Source: Streptomyces sp. GC420
Lineage (GTDB): Bacteria > Actinomycetota > Actinomycetes > Streptomycetales > Streptomycetaceae
Direction: 5' to 3'
DNA: 40,367 nt
Assembly: GCF_009916105.1 (NCBI RefSeq)
Contig: NZ_JAAAXQ010000020.1
Span: 1-40,367, forward strand
Part shown: positions 32,331 to 40,367 of the stretch, piece by piece
Numbering within the stretch: position 1 is the stretch's first letter
Layout of the letters: the number at the start of each line of letters is the position of its first letter
The notes under the pieces: generated by a model
The model's input: only the letters and a program-made list of their open reading frames with translations
Databases searched by the model: none
What the model was told of the DNA's origin: nothing
Position numbers and translations under genes: made by a program

Positions 32331-34097
32331 ATGTGCGGAATCGCAGGACTGGCCGGAGCGGACGCCGCCCGGCACGAGCGCACGGTCGGCGCCATGGGCG
32401 CCTCTCAGGCCCACCGCGGCCCGGACGGCACCATGCACGCCGCCAGCACGGACGGCCGGGCGGTGCTGGCCATGAACACGCTGCTGATCGTCGACCCGCA
32501 GGCGACGCCCGGTCCCTACCTCGACCGCGAGACCGGGGCGCTGCTGGCTTTCAACGGCGAGATCTACAACTACCGCCAGCAGGCCGTCGCCTGGGGCATC
32601 CCGCTCGGGCCTCGGGACACGGACGCGCATTTCGTGCTGCGGGCCTGGGCCAAGATCGGCCCGTCCTGCCTCGACGGACTGGACGGCATGTTCGCCCTCG
32701 CGGTCTATGACCCGCGAGCCGGGAAACTGTTCCTGGCCCGCGACCGGCTTGGGGAGAAGCCGCTCTACTGGCGCCTGGACGGCGGCCGGCTCGCGTTCGC
32801 CTCCGAGGTCACCACCCTCACCCGCTACGGCCCCGCCCCGCTCGTCCTGCGGCCCGAGGTGCTGGCGATCGAGACGCCCGTCGGCGTCGACACCCCGTTC
32901 CAGGGAATCCAGCTGCTGGCTCCCGCCACCCTGCTGACCTTCGACATCGCCACCGGGTCCCTCGACCAGACGACGTGGTGGTCGCTGACCGACCGGCAGC
33001 ATTTCGAGGGCACCTACTCCGAGGCCCTGGCGAAGTTCTCCGTGGTCCTGGCCGAGCAGGTCCCGCTGCGGGCCCCGAGCTGCGACTTCGCCCTCTTACT
33101 CTCCGGCGGGCTCGACTCGTCGATGCTGGCCTACCTGCTGCGGCCGCCGGTCTGCGTCACCGTCCGCTACCCCGGACAGGACCGGCTCGACGAATCGAAG
33201 ATCGCCGCGAGGATCGCGGCCGAGATCGGCGCCGAGCTCATCGTGGTCGAGCCGGACCCGGTCGACTTCACCAAGGCCCTGCCGCACATGATGTCCGCGC
33301 TGGACTACCCGATGGGCAACGCATCCACGTTCTCCGAGTACATGGCCTACCGGAAGATCGCCGACCTCGGTCTGAAAGTCGCGGTCGGCGGGCTCGGCCC
33401 GGACGAGTTCTTGATGGGCTACGTCCGTCACGCCCTGGTCCTCTTCGGCCCGGACACCGTGCTGGCCGCCGGGATGGACGCCTACCGGCCCCTGGCCGCC
33501 AAGCTCATGCACGCCGCCGGCGAAGAACTCGACCCCGCCGAAGCGGTCACCCGGCTCGTCCTGCGCGGCCCCGACCCCGACGGCCGCATCCGCGACCTCG
33601 TCGCCACCGCGATGGACAAGAGCGGCGAGGACCTGGCCCGCGGTCTCACCCTCGCTGACCTGGCCACGGCCTGGCGGCCGCTGGTGATGACCAGCGACAA
33701 ACTCGCCTCCGCCTACGCCCTCGAACGCCGGTCCCCCTACCTGGCCCGCGACCTGGTCGAACTGTCCTACCGGCTGCCCGCCGACCACAAGATCGCCCAC
33801 CCGGCCGAGGGCAAGCGGATCCTCCGCGATGCCGCCAGGGCCCTGGGCCTGCCACGGGAGGTCTGGGGCAGCCAGGACAAGCTCGGCTTCGCCTCCCCGG
33901 TCCCCACCTGGCTGAACGGCAAGCTCGCGACCTGGGCGGACGCCCAGATCCACACCGCCCTGGTGGAGGCCCCGGCTGCGATGCGACCGCTGCTGGAGGG
34001 CGGACTCAAGCCGGGCGGGCGGTTCGACCGCACCCGGACGCAGGCCCTCATGGCGGCCGCCTGGTTTTGCAACCAGAGCGTGAGGGCTGCAGCATGA
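32331..34097 (+). CDS. Asparagine synthetase B-like amidotransferase
   Basis: A protein of 588 residues. The N-terminal glutaminase begins MCGIAGLAG with the nucleophile Cys2, then QAHRGPDG and AFNGEIYNY. The synthetase domain has the PP-loop ALLLSGGLDSS (about 254-264) and YPGQDRLDESKIAARIAAEI. Where asparagine synthetases have GGxGADE, this one reads GGLGPDEFLMGY, with Leu for the usual Asp/Glu, so the acid activated may differ from aspartate. Amidation of a carboxylate using glutamine and ATP is expected. Codon 256 is TTA, within the PP-loop region. The stop overlaps an ATG that is not in frame with the next gene. Confidence 0.9.
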   Translation: MCGIAGLAGADAARHERTVGAMGASQAHRGPDGTMHAASTDGRAVLAMNTLLIVDPQATPGPYLDRETGALLAFNGEIYNYRQQAVAWGIPLGPRDTDAHFVLRAWAKIGPSCLDGLDGMFALAVYDPRAGKLFLARDRLGEKPLYWRLDGGRLAFASEVTTLTRYGPAPLVLRPEVLAIETPVGVDTPFQGIQLLAPATLLTFDIATGSLDQTTWWSLTDRQHFEGTYSEALAKFSVVLAEQVPLRAPSCDFALLLSGGLDSSMLAYLLRPPVCVTVRYPGQDRLDESKIAARIAAEIGAELIVVEPDPVDFTKALPHMMSALDYPMGNASTFSEYMAYRKIADLGLKVAVGGLGPDEFLMGYVRHALVLFGPDTVLAAGMDAYRPLAAKLMHAAGEELDPAEAVTRLVLRGPDPDGRIRDLVATAMDKSGEDLARGLTLADLATAWRPLVMTSDKLASAYALERRSPYLARDLVELSYRLPADHKIAHPAEGKRILRDAARALGLPREVWGSQDKLGFASPVPTWLNGKLATWADAQIHTALVEAPAAMRPLLEGGLKPGGRFDRTRTQALMAAAWFCNQSVRAAA

Positions 34098-34125
34098 CGA
34101 TCCCTCACCTCACTACGGTGTCCGG

Positions 34126-34563
34126 ATGCACCAGGACACCACTGCCGACAGCCCGGCCACCGCCCGCGGAGCGGTCGCGATCATCACCAACCGCCGCGGC
34201 GAACTCCTCCTCCACCTGCGTGACAACCTGCCCGGCAAGATCGCCTGGCCGGACCACTGGAGCGTTCTGGGAGGCGGCTGCGACCCCGGCGAGCTCCCTG
34301 CCGCTGCGATCGTCCGCGAGCTCGACGAAGAAGCCGGCCTGCTCGTCGACGAACTCACCGAGCTGTTCGAGATCCGCGACGAGCACGGCTCCGGGCAGCT
34401 GATCACGTTCTTCGCCGCCTCCTGGGACGGCGACGAGACCACGTTGCCCCTCGCCGAGGGCGTCAAGCTCCAGTTCTTCGCCCCCGAACACCTCGGCATC
34501 CTCACGATCCCGCCGTTCATCCGAGACGGGATCAACCGCTACCTGGCCACCCGGCCTGCCTGA
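34126..34563 (+). CDS. Nudix hydrolase
   Basis: A protein of 145 residues, a single Nudix domain. The box is complete from Gly50 to Leu72: GGCDPGE, seven residues, then RELDEEAGL. The beta strands before it read GAVAIITNRRGELLLHLRD. It starts 28 bases after the amidotransferase with no clear ribosome site. Substrate (nucleotide sugar, dinucleotide or damaged nucleotide) cannot be told; the following UDP-sugar dehydrogenase makes a nucleotide sugar plausible. Confidence 0.88.
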   Translation: MHQDTTADSPATARGAVAIITNRRGELLLHLRDNLPGKIAWPDHWSVLGGGCDPGELPAAAIVRELDEEAGLLVDELTELFEIRDEHGSGQLITFFAASWDGDETTLPLAEGVKLQFFAPEHLGILTIPPFIRDGINRYLATRPA

Positions 34564-34566
34564 GCA

Positions 34567-34615
34567 CCCCGCCCCCAGGGCGGGGCAGAGGTGGGGCCGT
34601 CGGCGGCCCCACCTC
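34567..34615 (+). promoter_or_regulatory. Two adjacent hairpins before the UDP-sugar dehydrogenase
   Basis: An eight-base stem at 34567-34574/34578-34585 with a three-base loop and a perfect 11-base stem at 34588-34598/34605-34615 with a six-base loop. The second ends 14 bases before the ATG, next to the AAAGGA ribosome site. No T-run, so either a terminator after the Nudix gene, an mRNA-stabilising element or a translation-control structure. Confidence 0.6.
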
Positions 34616-34629
34616 GCAAAGGACCCGTC

Positions 34630-35949
34630 ATGAAGCTCACCGTGATCGGCTGCGGTTACCTCGGCGCCACCCATGCGGCCTGCATGGCCGAACTAGGCCA
34701 CGAGGTCCTCGGCATGGACTGCGACATGGACAAGGTCGCGATCCTCAACTCCGGCAAGGCCCCCTTCCACGAGCGCGACCTCGACGAGATGCTCGCCCGC
34801 CACACCGCCTCGGGACGCCTGAAGTTCACCGCCTCCTACGCGGAGGCCGCCGCCTTCGCCGACCTGCACTTCATCGGCGTCGGCACCCCGCAGCAGCCCG
34901 GCGAGAACGCCTACGACCTCACCCACCTGTTCACCGCCGTCCGCCAGCTCGCACCCCGCATCAAGGGTCCGGCCGTCGTCGCGGTGAAGTCGACCGTCCC
35001 GGTGGGCACCGCACCCCGCGTCCGCGACCTCCTCCACGAGTTCGCACCGGCTGGCGACCGCATCGAGGTCGCCTGGAACCCGGAGTTCCTGCGCGAGTCG
35101 TTCGCCATCGAGGACACCCTCCGCCCCGACCGGCTCGTCCTCGGCTTCGAGACCGAGCACTCCTGGGCCGAAGCCGTCCTGCGGCAGTGCTTCAACAAGA
35201 TCATCGAATCGGGGACGCCGACGATCGTCACCGACTGGGCCACCGCCGAGCTCGCCAAGGCATCCGCGAACGCCTTCCTCGCCACGAAGATCTCCTTCAT
35301 CAACGCCATCGCCGAGGTCTGCGAAGCCTCCGGCGCCGACGTCGGCACCCTCGCCGACATCCTCGGCCACGACGCACGCATCGGCCGCCGCGGCATGCGA
35401 CCCGGCCTCGGCTTCGGCGGCGGCTGCCTGCCCAAGGACATCCGCGGCTTCATGGCCCGCGCCGGCGAGCTCGGCGTCGACCAAGCCCTGACGATCCTCC
35501 GCGAGGTCGACGCGATCAACAACCGGCGCCGCGAGCGCATGATCGACCTCGCCCGCGAACAGCTCGACGGCAACCTCCTGGGCAAGCAGATCACCGTCTG
35601 GGGCGCCGCCTTCAAGCCCAACACCGACGACATCCGCGACTCACCCGCCCTCGCCGTCGCCCAGAAACTCCACGAACTCGGCGCCGAGGTCACCGTCACC
35701 GACCCCCAAGCCCTGGACAACGCCCGCAAGGCACACCCCGACCTCGACTACGTCGACGACCCCATCGCCGCAGTCCAGGACGCCGACCTGCTTCTGCACC
35801 TCACCGAGTGGCCCCAGTTCTCCCACATCGACCCGCACCGCCTCGCCGCCCGCACCGCCACCCCGCGCGTCATCGACGGACGCGGCACCCTCAACACCGA
35901 CACCTGGCGCGACGCCGGATGGACCGTCCGCGCCCTCGGACGCCCCTGA
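34630..35949 (+). CDS. UDP-glucose/GDP-mannose-type dehydrogenase
   Basis: A protein of 439 residues that oxidises a nucleotide-sugar C6 alcohol to the uronic acid with two NAD+. N-terminal Rossmann fold: KLTVIGCGYLGATHAACMAE and HEVLGMDCD; then VAVKSTVPVGTAPRV, EVAWNPEFLRESFAIEDT and RPDRLVLGF. The catalytic Cys266 is in GFGGGCLPKDIRGF. The C-terminal domain has VWGAAFKPNTDDIRDSPALA. ATG 34630 follows AAAGGA. Which nucleotide sugar is used is not certain; the UDP-glucose enzyme is the commonest. Confidence 0.92.
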   Translation: MKLTVIGCGYLGATHAACMAELGHEVLGMDCDMDKVAILNSGKAPFHERDLDEMLARHTASGRLKFTASYAEAAAFADLHFIGVGTPQQPGENAYDLTHLFTAVRQLAPRIKGPAVVAVKSTVPVGTAPRVRDLLHEFAPAGDRIEVAWNPEFLRESFAIEDTLRPDRLVLGFETEHSWAEAVLRQCFNKIIESGTPTIVTDWATAELAKASANAFLATKISFINAIAEVCEASGADVGTLADILGHDARIGRRGMRPGLGFGGGCLPKDIRGFMARAGELGVDQALTILREVDAINNRRRERMIDLAREQLDGNLLGKQITVWGAAFKPNTDDIRDSPALAVAQKLHELGAEVTVTDPQALDNARKAHPDLDYVDDPIAAVQDADLLLHLTEWPQFSHIDPHRLAARTATPRVIDGRGTLNTDTWRDAGWTVRALGRP

Positions 35950-35967
35950 GCCGCGGTTTCGTCGCCC

Positions 35968-36009
35968 GGCCCCGTGACGCCTCCGCAATCGGTGCACGCG
36001 GCCGGGGCC
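35968..36009 (+). terminator. Possible terminator after the dehydrogenase
   Basis: GGCCCCG (35968-35974) and CGGGGCC (36003-36009) form a seven-base stem with a long loop containing a further three-base pairing, 19 bases after the stop. Weak evidence. Confidence 0.35.
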
Positions 36010-36060
36010 ACGCCAGAGCTGCAAACAGCGTCCTGGCGATCATGGAAGCGATGGCACACT

Positions 36061-36081
36061 GATGGGCTCAACTTGCCCATC
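36061..36081 (+). promoter_or_regulatory. Hairpin upstream of the GFA gene
   Basis: GATGGGC (36061-36067) and GCCCATC (36075-36081) are perfect inverted repeats with a seven-base loop, 19 bases before the ATG. It may be an operator or leader hairpin. Confidence 0.4.
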
Positions 36082-36100
36082 GCGCCCGGGAGATCACCTG

Positions 36101-36539
36101 ATGAACGCCATCCCCGCCGCCGACGCCCAGGGAACCGAAACAGCCAAGGAACGTACCGGCGGCTGCCTGTGCGGCCGCATCCGCTTCACCACCCGAGGTC
36201 CGGCGGTCTTCCCCCACTTGTGTCTGCCGCCACTGTCAAAAGCTCGGCGGTACACCAGTGATGTGGTGGGTGGGATTCGAGACCGTCACCTGGACCGGTG
36301 AGGGCGGCGAGCCAACCTGGTACGAGACCTTCGAAGGCGAGGCGAAGCGCGGTTTCTGCCCGACCTGCGGCAGCCGCGTCGCGGCCATCGACAGCGACAT
36401 CCCCGAGATCGGCATCAACGTCACGGCCCTCGACGACACCAGCGGCCCAGACCTCGTGCCGATCCACGCGTCCTTCCGCGACAACGCCGTGCACTGGCTG
36501 CCCCCGGTGCCGGAGACCGAGCACAGCAAGGCCGGTTGA
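36101..36539 (+). pseudogene. GFA-family protein, frameshifted
   Basis: The first frame gives TGGCLCGRIRFTTRGPAVFP and then loses the pattern. The second frame recovers it with VCRHCQKLGGTPVMWWVGFE, VTWTGEGG, then KRGFCPTCGSRVAAIDSD and LDDTSGPDLVPIHASF. Together they make a normal glutathione-dependent formaldehyde-activating (GFA)-type zinc protein of about 145 residues with the Cys pairs CLC, CRHC and CPTC. The break is at about 36216-36222 and is explained by a one-base insertion. A sequencing error cannot be excluded. Confidence 0.8.
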
Positions 36540-36623
36540 CCGCCCGTCCATTGGCCGGCGACGCCACCCACGCCCTCAATAGCCCCGGCTCGCATCCCGC
36601 TCTCGCCCGCGACTAGGGCGCCA

Positions 36624-36856
36624 ACGGGCACGCACGTGAACGCCAGCCCCGAAGAGAGCGACGGCGCCTGCTACACGGACGCCGCCTCGATCAGCCCCCA
36701 AGCCCGCACGAACCGGGCCCTGCTGGCCGCCGCCATGTCCGCCGCCGGACTGGTGAACTACGCGACCGAGTGGTGGCACTGGAGCTACGGCGACCGCTAC
36801 TGGGCCTGATGACCAACCAGCCGGCGGCCCTGTACGGGCCGCGCGACCTTGCCTGA
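36624..36856 (+). pseudogene. Remnant of a second VanX-type D,D-dipeptidase
   Basis: Reads TGTHVNASPEESDGACYTDA and onward to NYATEWWHWSYGDRYWA, closely matching residues about 145-200 of the intact peptidase at 28542-29195. A one-base loss at about 36806 puts a stop there, and the expected end TNQPAALYGPRDLA continues in another frame to a TGA at 36854-36856. The N-terminal two-thirds, including the first zinc ligands, is missing. Clearly dead, and evidence of paralogous copies in this region. Confidence 0.85.
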
Positions 36857-37300
36857 CAGGGACGAATTCGCCAGCGGCCCCCAGACCACGCCCCGAGCGA
36901 CGTGCAGCCCGTGGACCCGCTGGGCGCCCGTGGCGTAGCGTCAGCGGGGCGAGATCTCGCCCCGCTCGCACACCCGCCGAGAGGCGGTACTGCCGGCCCG
37001 GTCGTGCGGACCGCCGGCCGCCCCGGCCGCCCTCCGGATGCCAGCCGAGACCTGCCCGATGTACGCCTCCAGCGCGCGCTTCGCTCCACCCAGTGGGCCG
37101 TGTGCTTGGGCGCACCGTGCACGGCGAACGGCCGGTCGACGACACCGACGAGGATGTGGTCCCGGTGCAGATGCTCTTGTCACTCGTTCGGGTCTCTTCC
37201 ACGCTGTTGGGCGCCGAGAGACCGGTCGCCCTGGGAAGATCCGGGTTGTCTTGTGCCCTTCTTGCGCAAGGGTGTTGTGGTTGAGGGGAGTTCGTCTGCT
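36857..37300. other. Intergenic region before the SNF2 gene
   Basis: No gene is supported. Several frames are open because of base composition, and on the minus strand fragments around 37040-37180 hint at decayed coding sequence split between frames, without a recognisable family. The promoter of the helicase gene is expected near its 3' end. Confidence 0.45.
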
Positions 37301-40099
37301 GTGGGTCGCTACCGCCTGATCGATTACGCGGCGGTGTTCGACCCTGCCGATCCTCCGCGGTCGGGCCGGATGGTGTTCTTCAGGCCCGTGGCATCGATGG
37401 GGGCGCCCGAGAAGGTGACCGTTCCCGAGGGCGCCGTGCTCGGGGAGCGGGAGACGACGGTGGTGCGGGCCCGCCGTGACGGGGTCCGCTCCGCCCGGGC
37501 GCCGTACTGGTGGATGCCCCTCGACGCCGCACTGCCGGTACTCGCGCGCAGCCGTCTCGACGGTGAGGGTGAGGAGAGCTGCCAGTTCTGGGGGGCGGCC
37601 TCCCTGTTCGCCCTCCAGCTGCTGGCGCGCGGCCGGCTGCACCCGGACGTGACGGCGGCCGGCTTCGATACCTGGCGCAGCGCGGCTGAGTTGCCGGACG
37701 AGCAGGAGTACTTCGGTGTCCTCGCCGAGGCGATGCCGCCGCAGGCCCGTGCCCTGCCGTTCGGCGCGAACAGCTACCCGCTGTCCGTTCCCGAGCGCTC
37801 GTTCCTGCTCGGCGCGTTCCTCGACGCGGCTGCCGACTCCTTCGCGCGCACCCCTGGCGGCTCGGGGGCGTACGCGGGCCGCGCCCCGCAGCACGTCCCG
37901 CACCTGACGCTGGGAGCGGGACCACGGCCCGCGGGGGCGCCGGTCAGTGTGCAGATCTCCCTGCGGTTGGAGATCGAGGACGTCGGCGACACCGGTGTGC
38001 GGGCCGTTGTCCAGGTGCAGGACGTCGATCCGCCCCAGGACCTGGTGGACGCTGGCGCGCTGTGGCGGCGCCCGGCGCCGCCGGGGTCGTCGGACGCGGC
38101 CCGGCAGGAGGGGACTCTGGTCGCTCTGCGCGGTGCCGCGCGCGCGTGGCCGCCGCTGGAGCGCCTGCTGGACGCGCCGGTGCCGGACGCTCTGGAGGTG
38201 CGCGGCAAGGAGGTCGACGACCTCTTCGGCGATGCGGTGGACGACTTGGTCGAGGCGGGCTGTGCGGTGCACTGGCCCCGCGATCTGGTCCGCTCGCTGA
38301 CGGTGCGGGCCGTCCTGGGCCCGAAGAAGCCGGGCGCCGCGCCGTCCGGCCGGCTGAGCCCGGACGCGCTGCTGGGTTTTCGCTGGCAGGCGGCGCTCGG
38401 GGAGGACGGGGACCTCACCGACGGCGAGATGGACCGGCTGGCCGAGACGAAGCGCCCCTTCGTGCGGCTGCGCGACCAGTGGGTCCGTGTCGACGCGGCC
38501 GTCCTGCGCAAGGCCCGTCGGCGGAGGATGGCCGACCTGACGGGCTTCGACGCCGTCGCGGCGGCGCTGACCGGGCAGGTCGAGGTGGACGGCGAGGTGA
38601 TCGAGCTGGAGCCGGCCGGGTGGCTGGCAACGCTGCGCACCGTGCTCACGAGCCCGGTCCCCGAGACGGCACCCCCCAAGGCCCTGGCCGGTACGCTGCG
38701 CCCCTACCAGCGGCACGGCCTGTCCTGGATGCGGCAGCTCACCTCGAACGGACTTGGCTGCTGTCTCGCCGACGACATGGGCCTGGGCAAGACCATCACC
38801 TTGATCGCGCTGCACCTGACCCGGCAGGAGGCCGGGGCGACTCAGGGGCCGACGCTGGTGGTCTGCCCGGCCAGTCTCCTGGGGAACTGGGAACGCGAGG
38901 TCAGCAGGTTCGCTCCCTCGACGGGGGTGCGCCGCTTCCACGGCCCGGGCCGCACCCTGGCTGGGCTCGACGAGGCCGGCTTCGTCCTGACTACCTACGG
39001 GACCGCCCGGCTGGACGCCGAGCAGCTCGTGGGCGTGGACTGGTCGCTGGTCGTCCTGGACGAGGCCCAGCACGTGAAGAACGCCGCCTCGTCCACCGCT
39101 CGTGCCCTGCGGAGCATCCCCTCCCGCGGCCGCGTCGCGCTCACCGGCACGCCGGTCGAGAACGACCTCTCCGAACTGTGGTCGGTGCTGGACTGGGCCA
39201 CCCCCGGGCTTCTCGGCCCGCTCAAGTCGTTCCGGACCCGCTTCGCCAAACCGATCGAGGCGCACCGTGACCCGGCCGCCACCGCACAACTCGCCACGTT
39301 GATCCGTCCGTTCGTGCTGCGCCGCCGCAAGAGTGATCCCGGCATCGCGCCGGAGCTTCCTCCCAAGACGGAGACGGCCCAGTACGCGCGCCTGACCCGC
39401 GAGCAGGCAGTGCTGTACGAGGCGGTGGTGCGCGAGACGATGGTGAAGATCGAGGCCGCCGAGGGCATCGAACGCCGCGGCCTGGTCCTCAAGCTCCTCA
39501 CCGCGTTGCGGCAAATCTGCAACCATCCGGCCCAGTACCTGAAGGAGGCCGACTCCCCGCGGCTGGCGGGCCGTTCGGGGAAGCTCGGTCTCTTCGAGGA
39601 CCTGTTGAGCGTCATGCTCGCCGAGCAGCAGTCGGTGCTGGTCTTCACGCAGTACGTCGAGATGGCCAAGCTGGTCTCCGCCCGCCTCGGCCAGCAGCAC
39701 ATCGAGCACCGCACCCTGCACGGCGGCACGCCGGTGGCCGGCCGTCCCACCCTCGTGGACGCCTTCCAGAACGGCGACTTCAAGGTGTTCCTGTTGTCGC
39801 TGCGGGCCGCCGGCACCGGCCTGACCCTCACCCGGGCCCAGCATGTGATCTTCCTGGACCAGTGGTGGAATCCCGCGGTCATGGACCAGGCCGCCGACCG
39901 CGCCTACCGGATCGGCACCCGCCATCCCGTCCAGGTCCACAGCCTGATCAACGAGGGCACCGTCGAAGAGCGGATCGCCGAGCTCCTGGCCGCGAAGAAG
40001 GACCTCGCCGACACGGTCCTCTCCGACGTGAGCAGCGGATTGACCGAGCTGGACGACGAGCAGCTCTACGACCTGATCGCGCTCAGGAGTAGCGGATGA
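37301..40099 (+). CDS. SNF2-family DEAD/DEAH-box helicase
   Basis: A protein of 932 residues. The N-terminal half (about 1-440) is the bacterial SNF2-associated region. The SWI2/SNF2 ATPase follows from about 460: LRPYQRHGLSWMRQL, DDMGLGKTITLIALHL (Walker A), LVVCPASLLGNWEREV, LVVLDEAQHVKNAAS (DEAQ box), ALTGTPVENDLSELWSVLD, then the C-terminal lobe with VFTQYVEMAKLV, SLRAAGTGLTLTRAQHVIFL, DQWWNPAVMDQAADRAYRIG and VEERIAELL. It translocates on double-stranded DNA and remodels protein-DNA complexes. GTG 37301 is used (GAGGGGAG about ten bases upstream); GTG 37277 is possible. Its stop overlaps the next start (ATGA). Confidence 0.92.
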   Translation: MGRYRLIDYAAVFDPADPPRSGRMVFFRPVASMGAPEKVTVPEGAVLGERETTVVRARRDGVRSARAPYWWMPLDAALPVLARSRLDGEGEESCQFWGAASLFALQLLARGRLHPDVTAAGFDTWRSAAELPDEQEYFGVLAEAMPPQARALPFGANSYPLSVPERSFLLGAFLDAAADSFARTPGGSGAYAGRAPQHVPHLTLGAGPRPAGAPVSVQISLRLEIEDVGDTGVRAVVQVQDVDPPQDLVDAGALWRRPAPPGSSDAARQEGTLVALRGAARAWPPLERLLDAPVPDALEVRGKEVDDLFGDAVDDLVEAGCAVHWPRDLVRSLTVRAVLGPKKPGAAPSGRLSPDALLGFRWQAALGEDGDLTDGEMDRLAETKRPFVRLRDQWVRVDAAVLRKARRRRMADLTGFDAVAAALTGQVEVDGEVIELEPAGWLATLRTVLTSPVPETAPPKALAGTLRPYQRHGLSWMRQLTSNGLGCCLADDMGLGKTITLIALHLTRQEAGATQGPTLVVCPASLLGNWEREVSRFAPSTGVRRFHGPGRTLAGLDEAGFVLTTYGTARLDAEQLVGVDWSLVVLDEAQHVKNAASSTARALRSIPSRGRVALTGTPVENDLSELWSVLDWATPGLLGPLKSFRTRFAKPIEAHRDPAATAQLATLIRPFVLRRRKSDPGIAPELPPKTETAQYARLTREQAVLYEAVVRETMVKIEAAEGIERRGLVLKLLTALRQICNHPAQYLKEADSPRLAGRSGKLGLFEDLLSVMLAEQQSVLVFTQYVEMAKLVSARLGQQHIEHRTLHGGTPVAGRPTLVDAFQNGDFKVFLLSLRAAGTGLTLTRAQHVIFLDQWWNPAVMDQAADRAYRIGTRHPVQVHSLINEGTVEERIAELLAAKKDLADTVLSDVSSGLTELDDEQLYDLIALRSSG

Positions 40100-40367
40100 C
40101 CCTCACCGACAACAACCCCTACCGGATGCGGTTCACCCCCTTCGTCCCGCTCCCGGGCGACGAGCTGTGCGAGGGTGCCGGCGGCCGTCTCTGGCTGGAG
40201 GCGCTCGCGCGTCGGACCAAAGGCACCGCGAAGAGCCCGTTCGGCCGCGCCCGCGCGTACGCCCGGACCGCCGCGGTGACCCACCTGGTGATCGAGCCCG
40301 GCATCATCCGGTGCTGGATCAACGAGAACACCAGCCCCGCCCCGGCCCCGCGCACGCAGGCCATGCG
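40096..40367 (+). CDS. SWIM zinc-finger family-like protein, partial
   Basis: The ATG overlaps the helicase stop and has AGGAG just upstream; the frame is open to the window end (90 codons). It reads NPYRMRFTPFVPLPGDELCE, RLWLEALARRTKG, FGRARAYARTAAVTHLVIEP and GIIRCWINENT. The WLEAL...GRAxAYAR...VxxLxIxPG pattern is the usual N-terminus of the SWIM zinc-finger protein encoded next to SNF2 helicases in Streptomyces. The SWIM motif itself lies beyond the window. Confidence 0.7.
   Translation, partial: MTLTDNNPYRMRFTPFVPLPGDELCEGAGGRLWLEALARRTKGTAKSPFGRARAYARTAAVTHLVIEPGIIRCWINENTSPAPAPRTQAM

Noticed and set aside
36941..39940. 999-codon minus-strand frame opposite the SNF2 gene
   Set aside because: Shadow frame; the plus strand encodes all helicase motifs.
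1..40367. CRISPR array, tRNA or rRNA genes, intact insertion sequence
   Set aside because: No spaced short repeats, cloverleaf-like segments, rRNA sequence or transposase frames were seen on reading.

Overview
The window is high-GC actinobacterial DNA, almost certainly Streptomyces. Evidence: strong third-position GC bias, GTG/TTG starts, ATGA/GTGA start-stop overlaps, a complete conservon (cvnA-B-C-D), a STAND/TPR regulator, an XRE/TPR regulator, and rare TTA (bldA-type) codons in five genes. There is no rRNA, tRNA, CRISPR array or intact insertion sequence. Several remnants (methyltransferase, GFA protein, VanX-type peptidase, ends of a TPR regulator) mark it as a rearranged accessory region.

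Layout. (1) 80-2827: an unusual fusion of an acyl-adenylating domain, a DUF6624-like domain and a nucleoside 2-deoxyribosyltransferase-like domain. It converges through a 17-bp hairpin on a stand-alone protein resembling the C-terminus of class II ribonucleotide reductase, which has a pair of NrdR-box-like sites upstream. (2) 3668-11696, minus strand: a long chain of overlapping genes: metalloprotease-like protein without HExxH, a hypothetical, a truncated methyltransferase, a small membrane protein, a CPBP protease, a TetR regulator, an EEP-fold protein, a STAND NTPase with an N-terminal amyloid-motif-like segment, and a second EEP-fold protein. Two decayed copies of the STAND gene's 3' end show that the STAND-EEP unit was once duplicated. 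(3) 12043-17479, minus strand: conservon cvnABCD plus a GAF protein and an acyl-CoA dehydrogenase-like protein, ending at a perfect 14-bp terminator hairpin. (4) 17480-17925: divergent control region with two nearly identical 41-bp elements in opposite orientation, each pointing at one of the divergent units. Each is built of three heptamer direct repeats with an 11-bp period. (5) 17926-25786, plus strand: two B12-binding-type radical SAM proteins enclosing a 56-residue small ORF, a GH15 enzyme and a chain of small overlapping genes including a stand-alone DUF6624-like protein. (6) 25851-35949: nucleotidyltransferase, aldo/keto reductase, a third EEP protein, a VanX-type D,D-dipeptidase, a methyltransferase-Nudix fusion, an XRE/TPR regulator, an asparagine-synthetase-like amidotransferase, a Nudix hydrolase and a UDP-sugar dehydrogenase. 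This looks like a small-molecule or cell-surface biosynthesis island. (7) 36101-40367: frameshifted GFA gene, VanX remnant, then a SNF2 helicase and the start of a gene resembling its usual SWIM-type partner.

How they may work together (inference). The two matching iteron elements suggest that the conservon and the first radical SAM gene answer to one regulator. TTA codons in the fusion ligase, the metalloprotease-like gene, the DUF6624 gene, the second radical SAM gene and the amidotransferase suggest that several of these units depend on bldA and are expressed late in development. The best candidates for undescribed systems are the STAND-EEP module, the radical SAM/small-ORF/DUF6624 stretch, and the ligase-DUF6624-deoxyribosyltransferase fusion.
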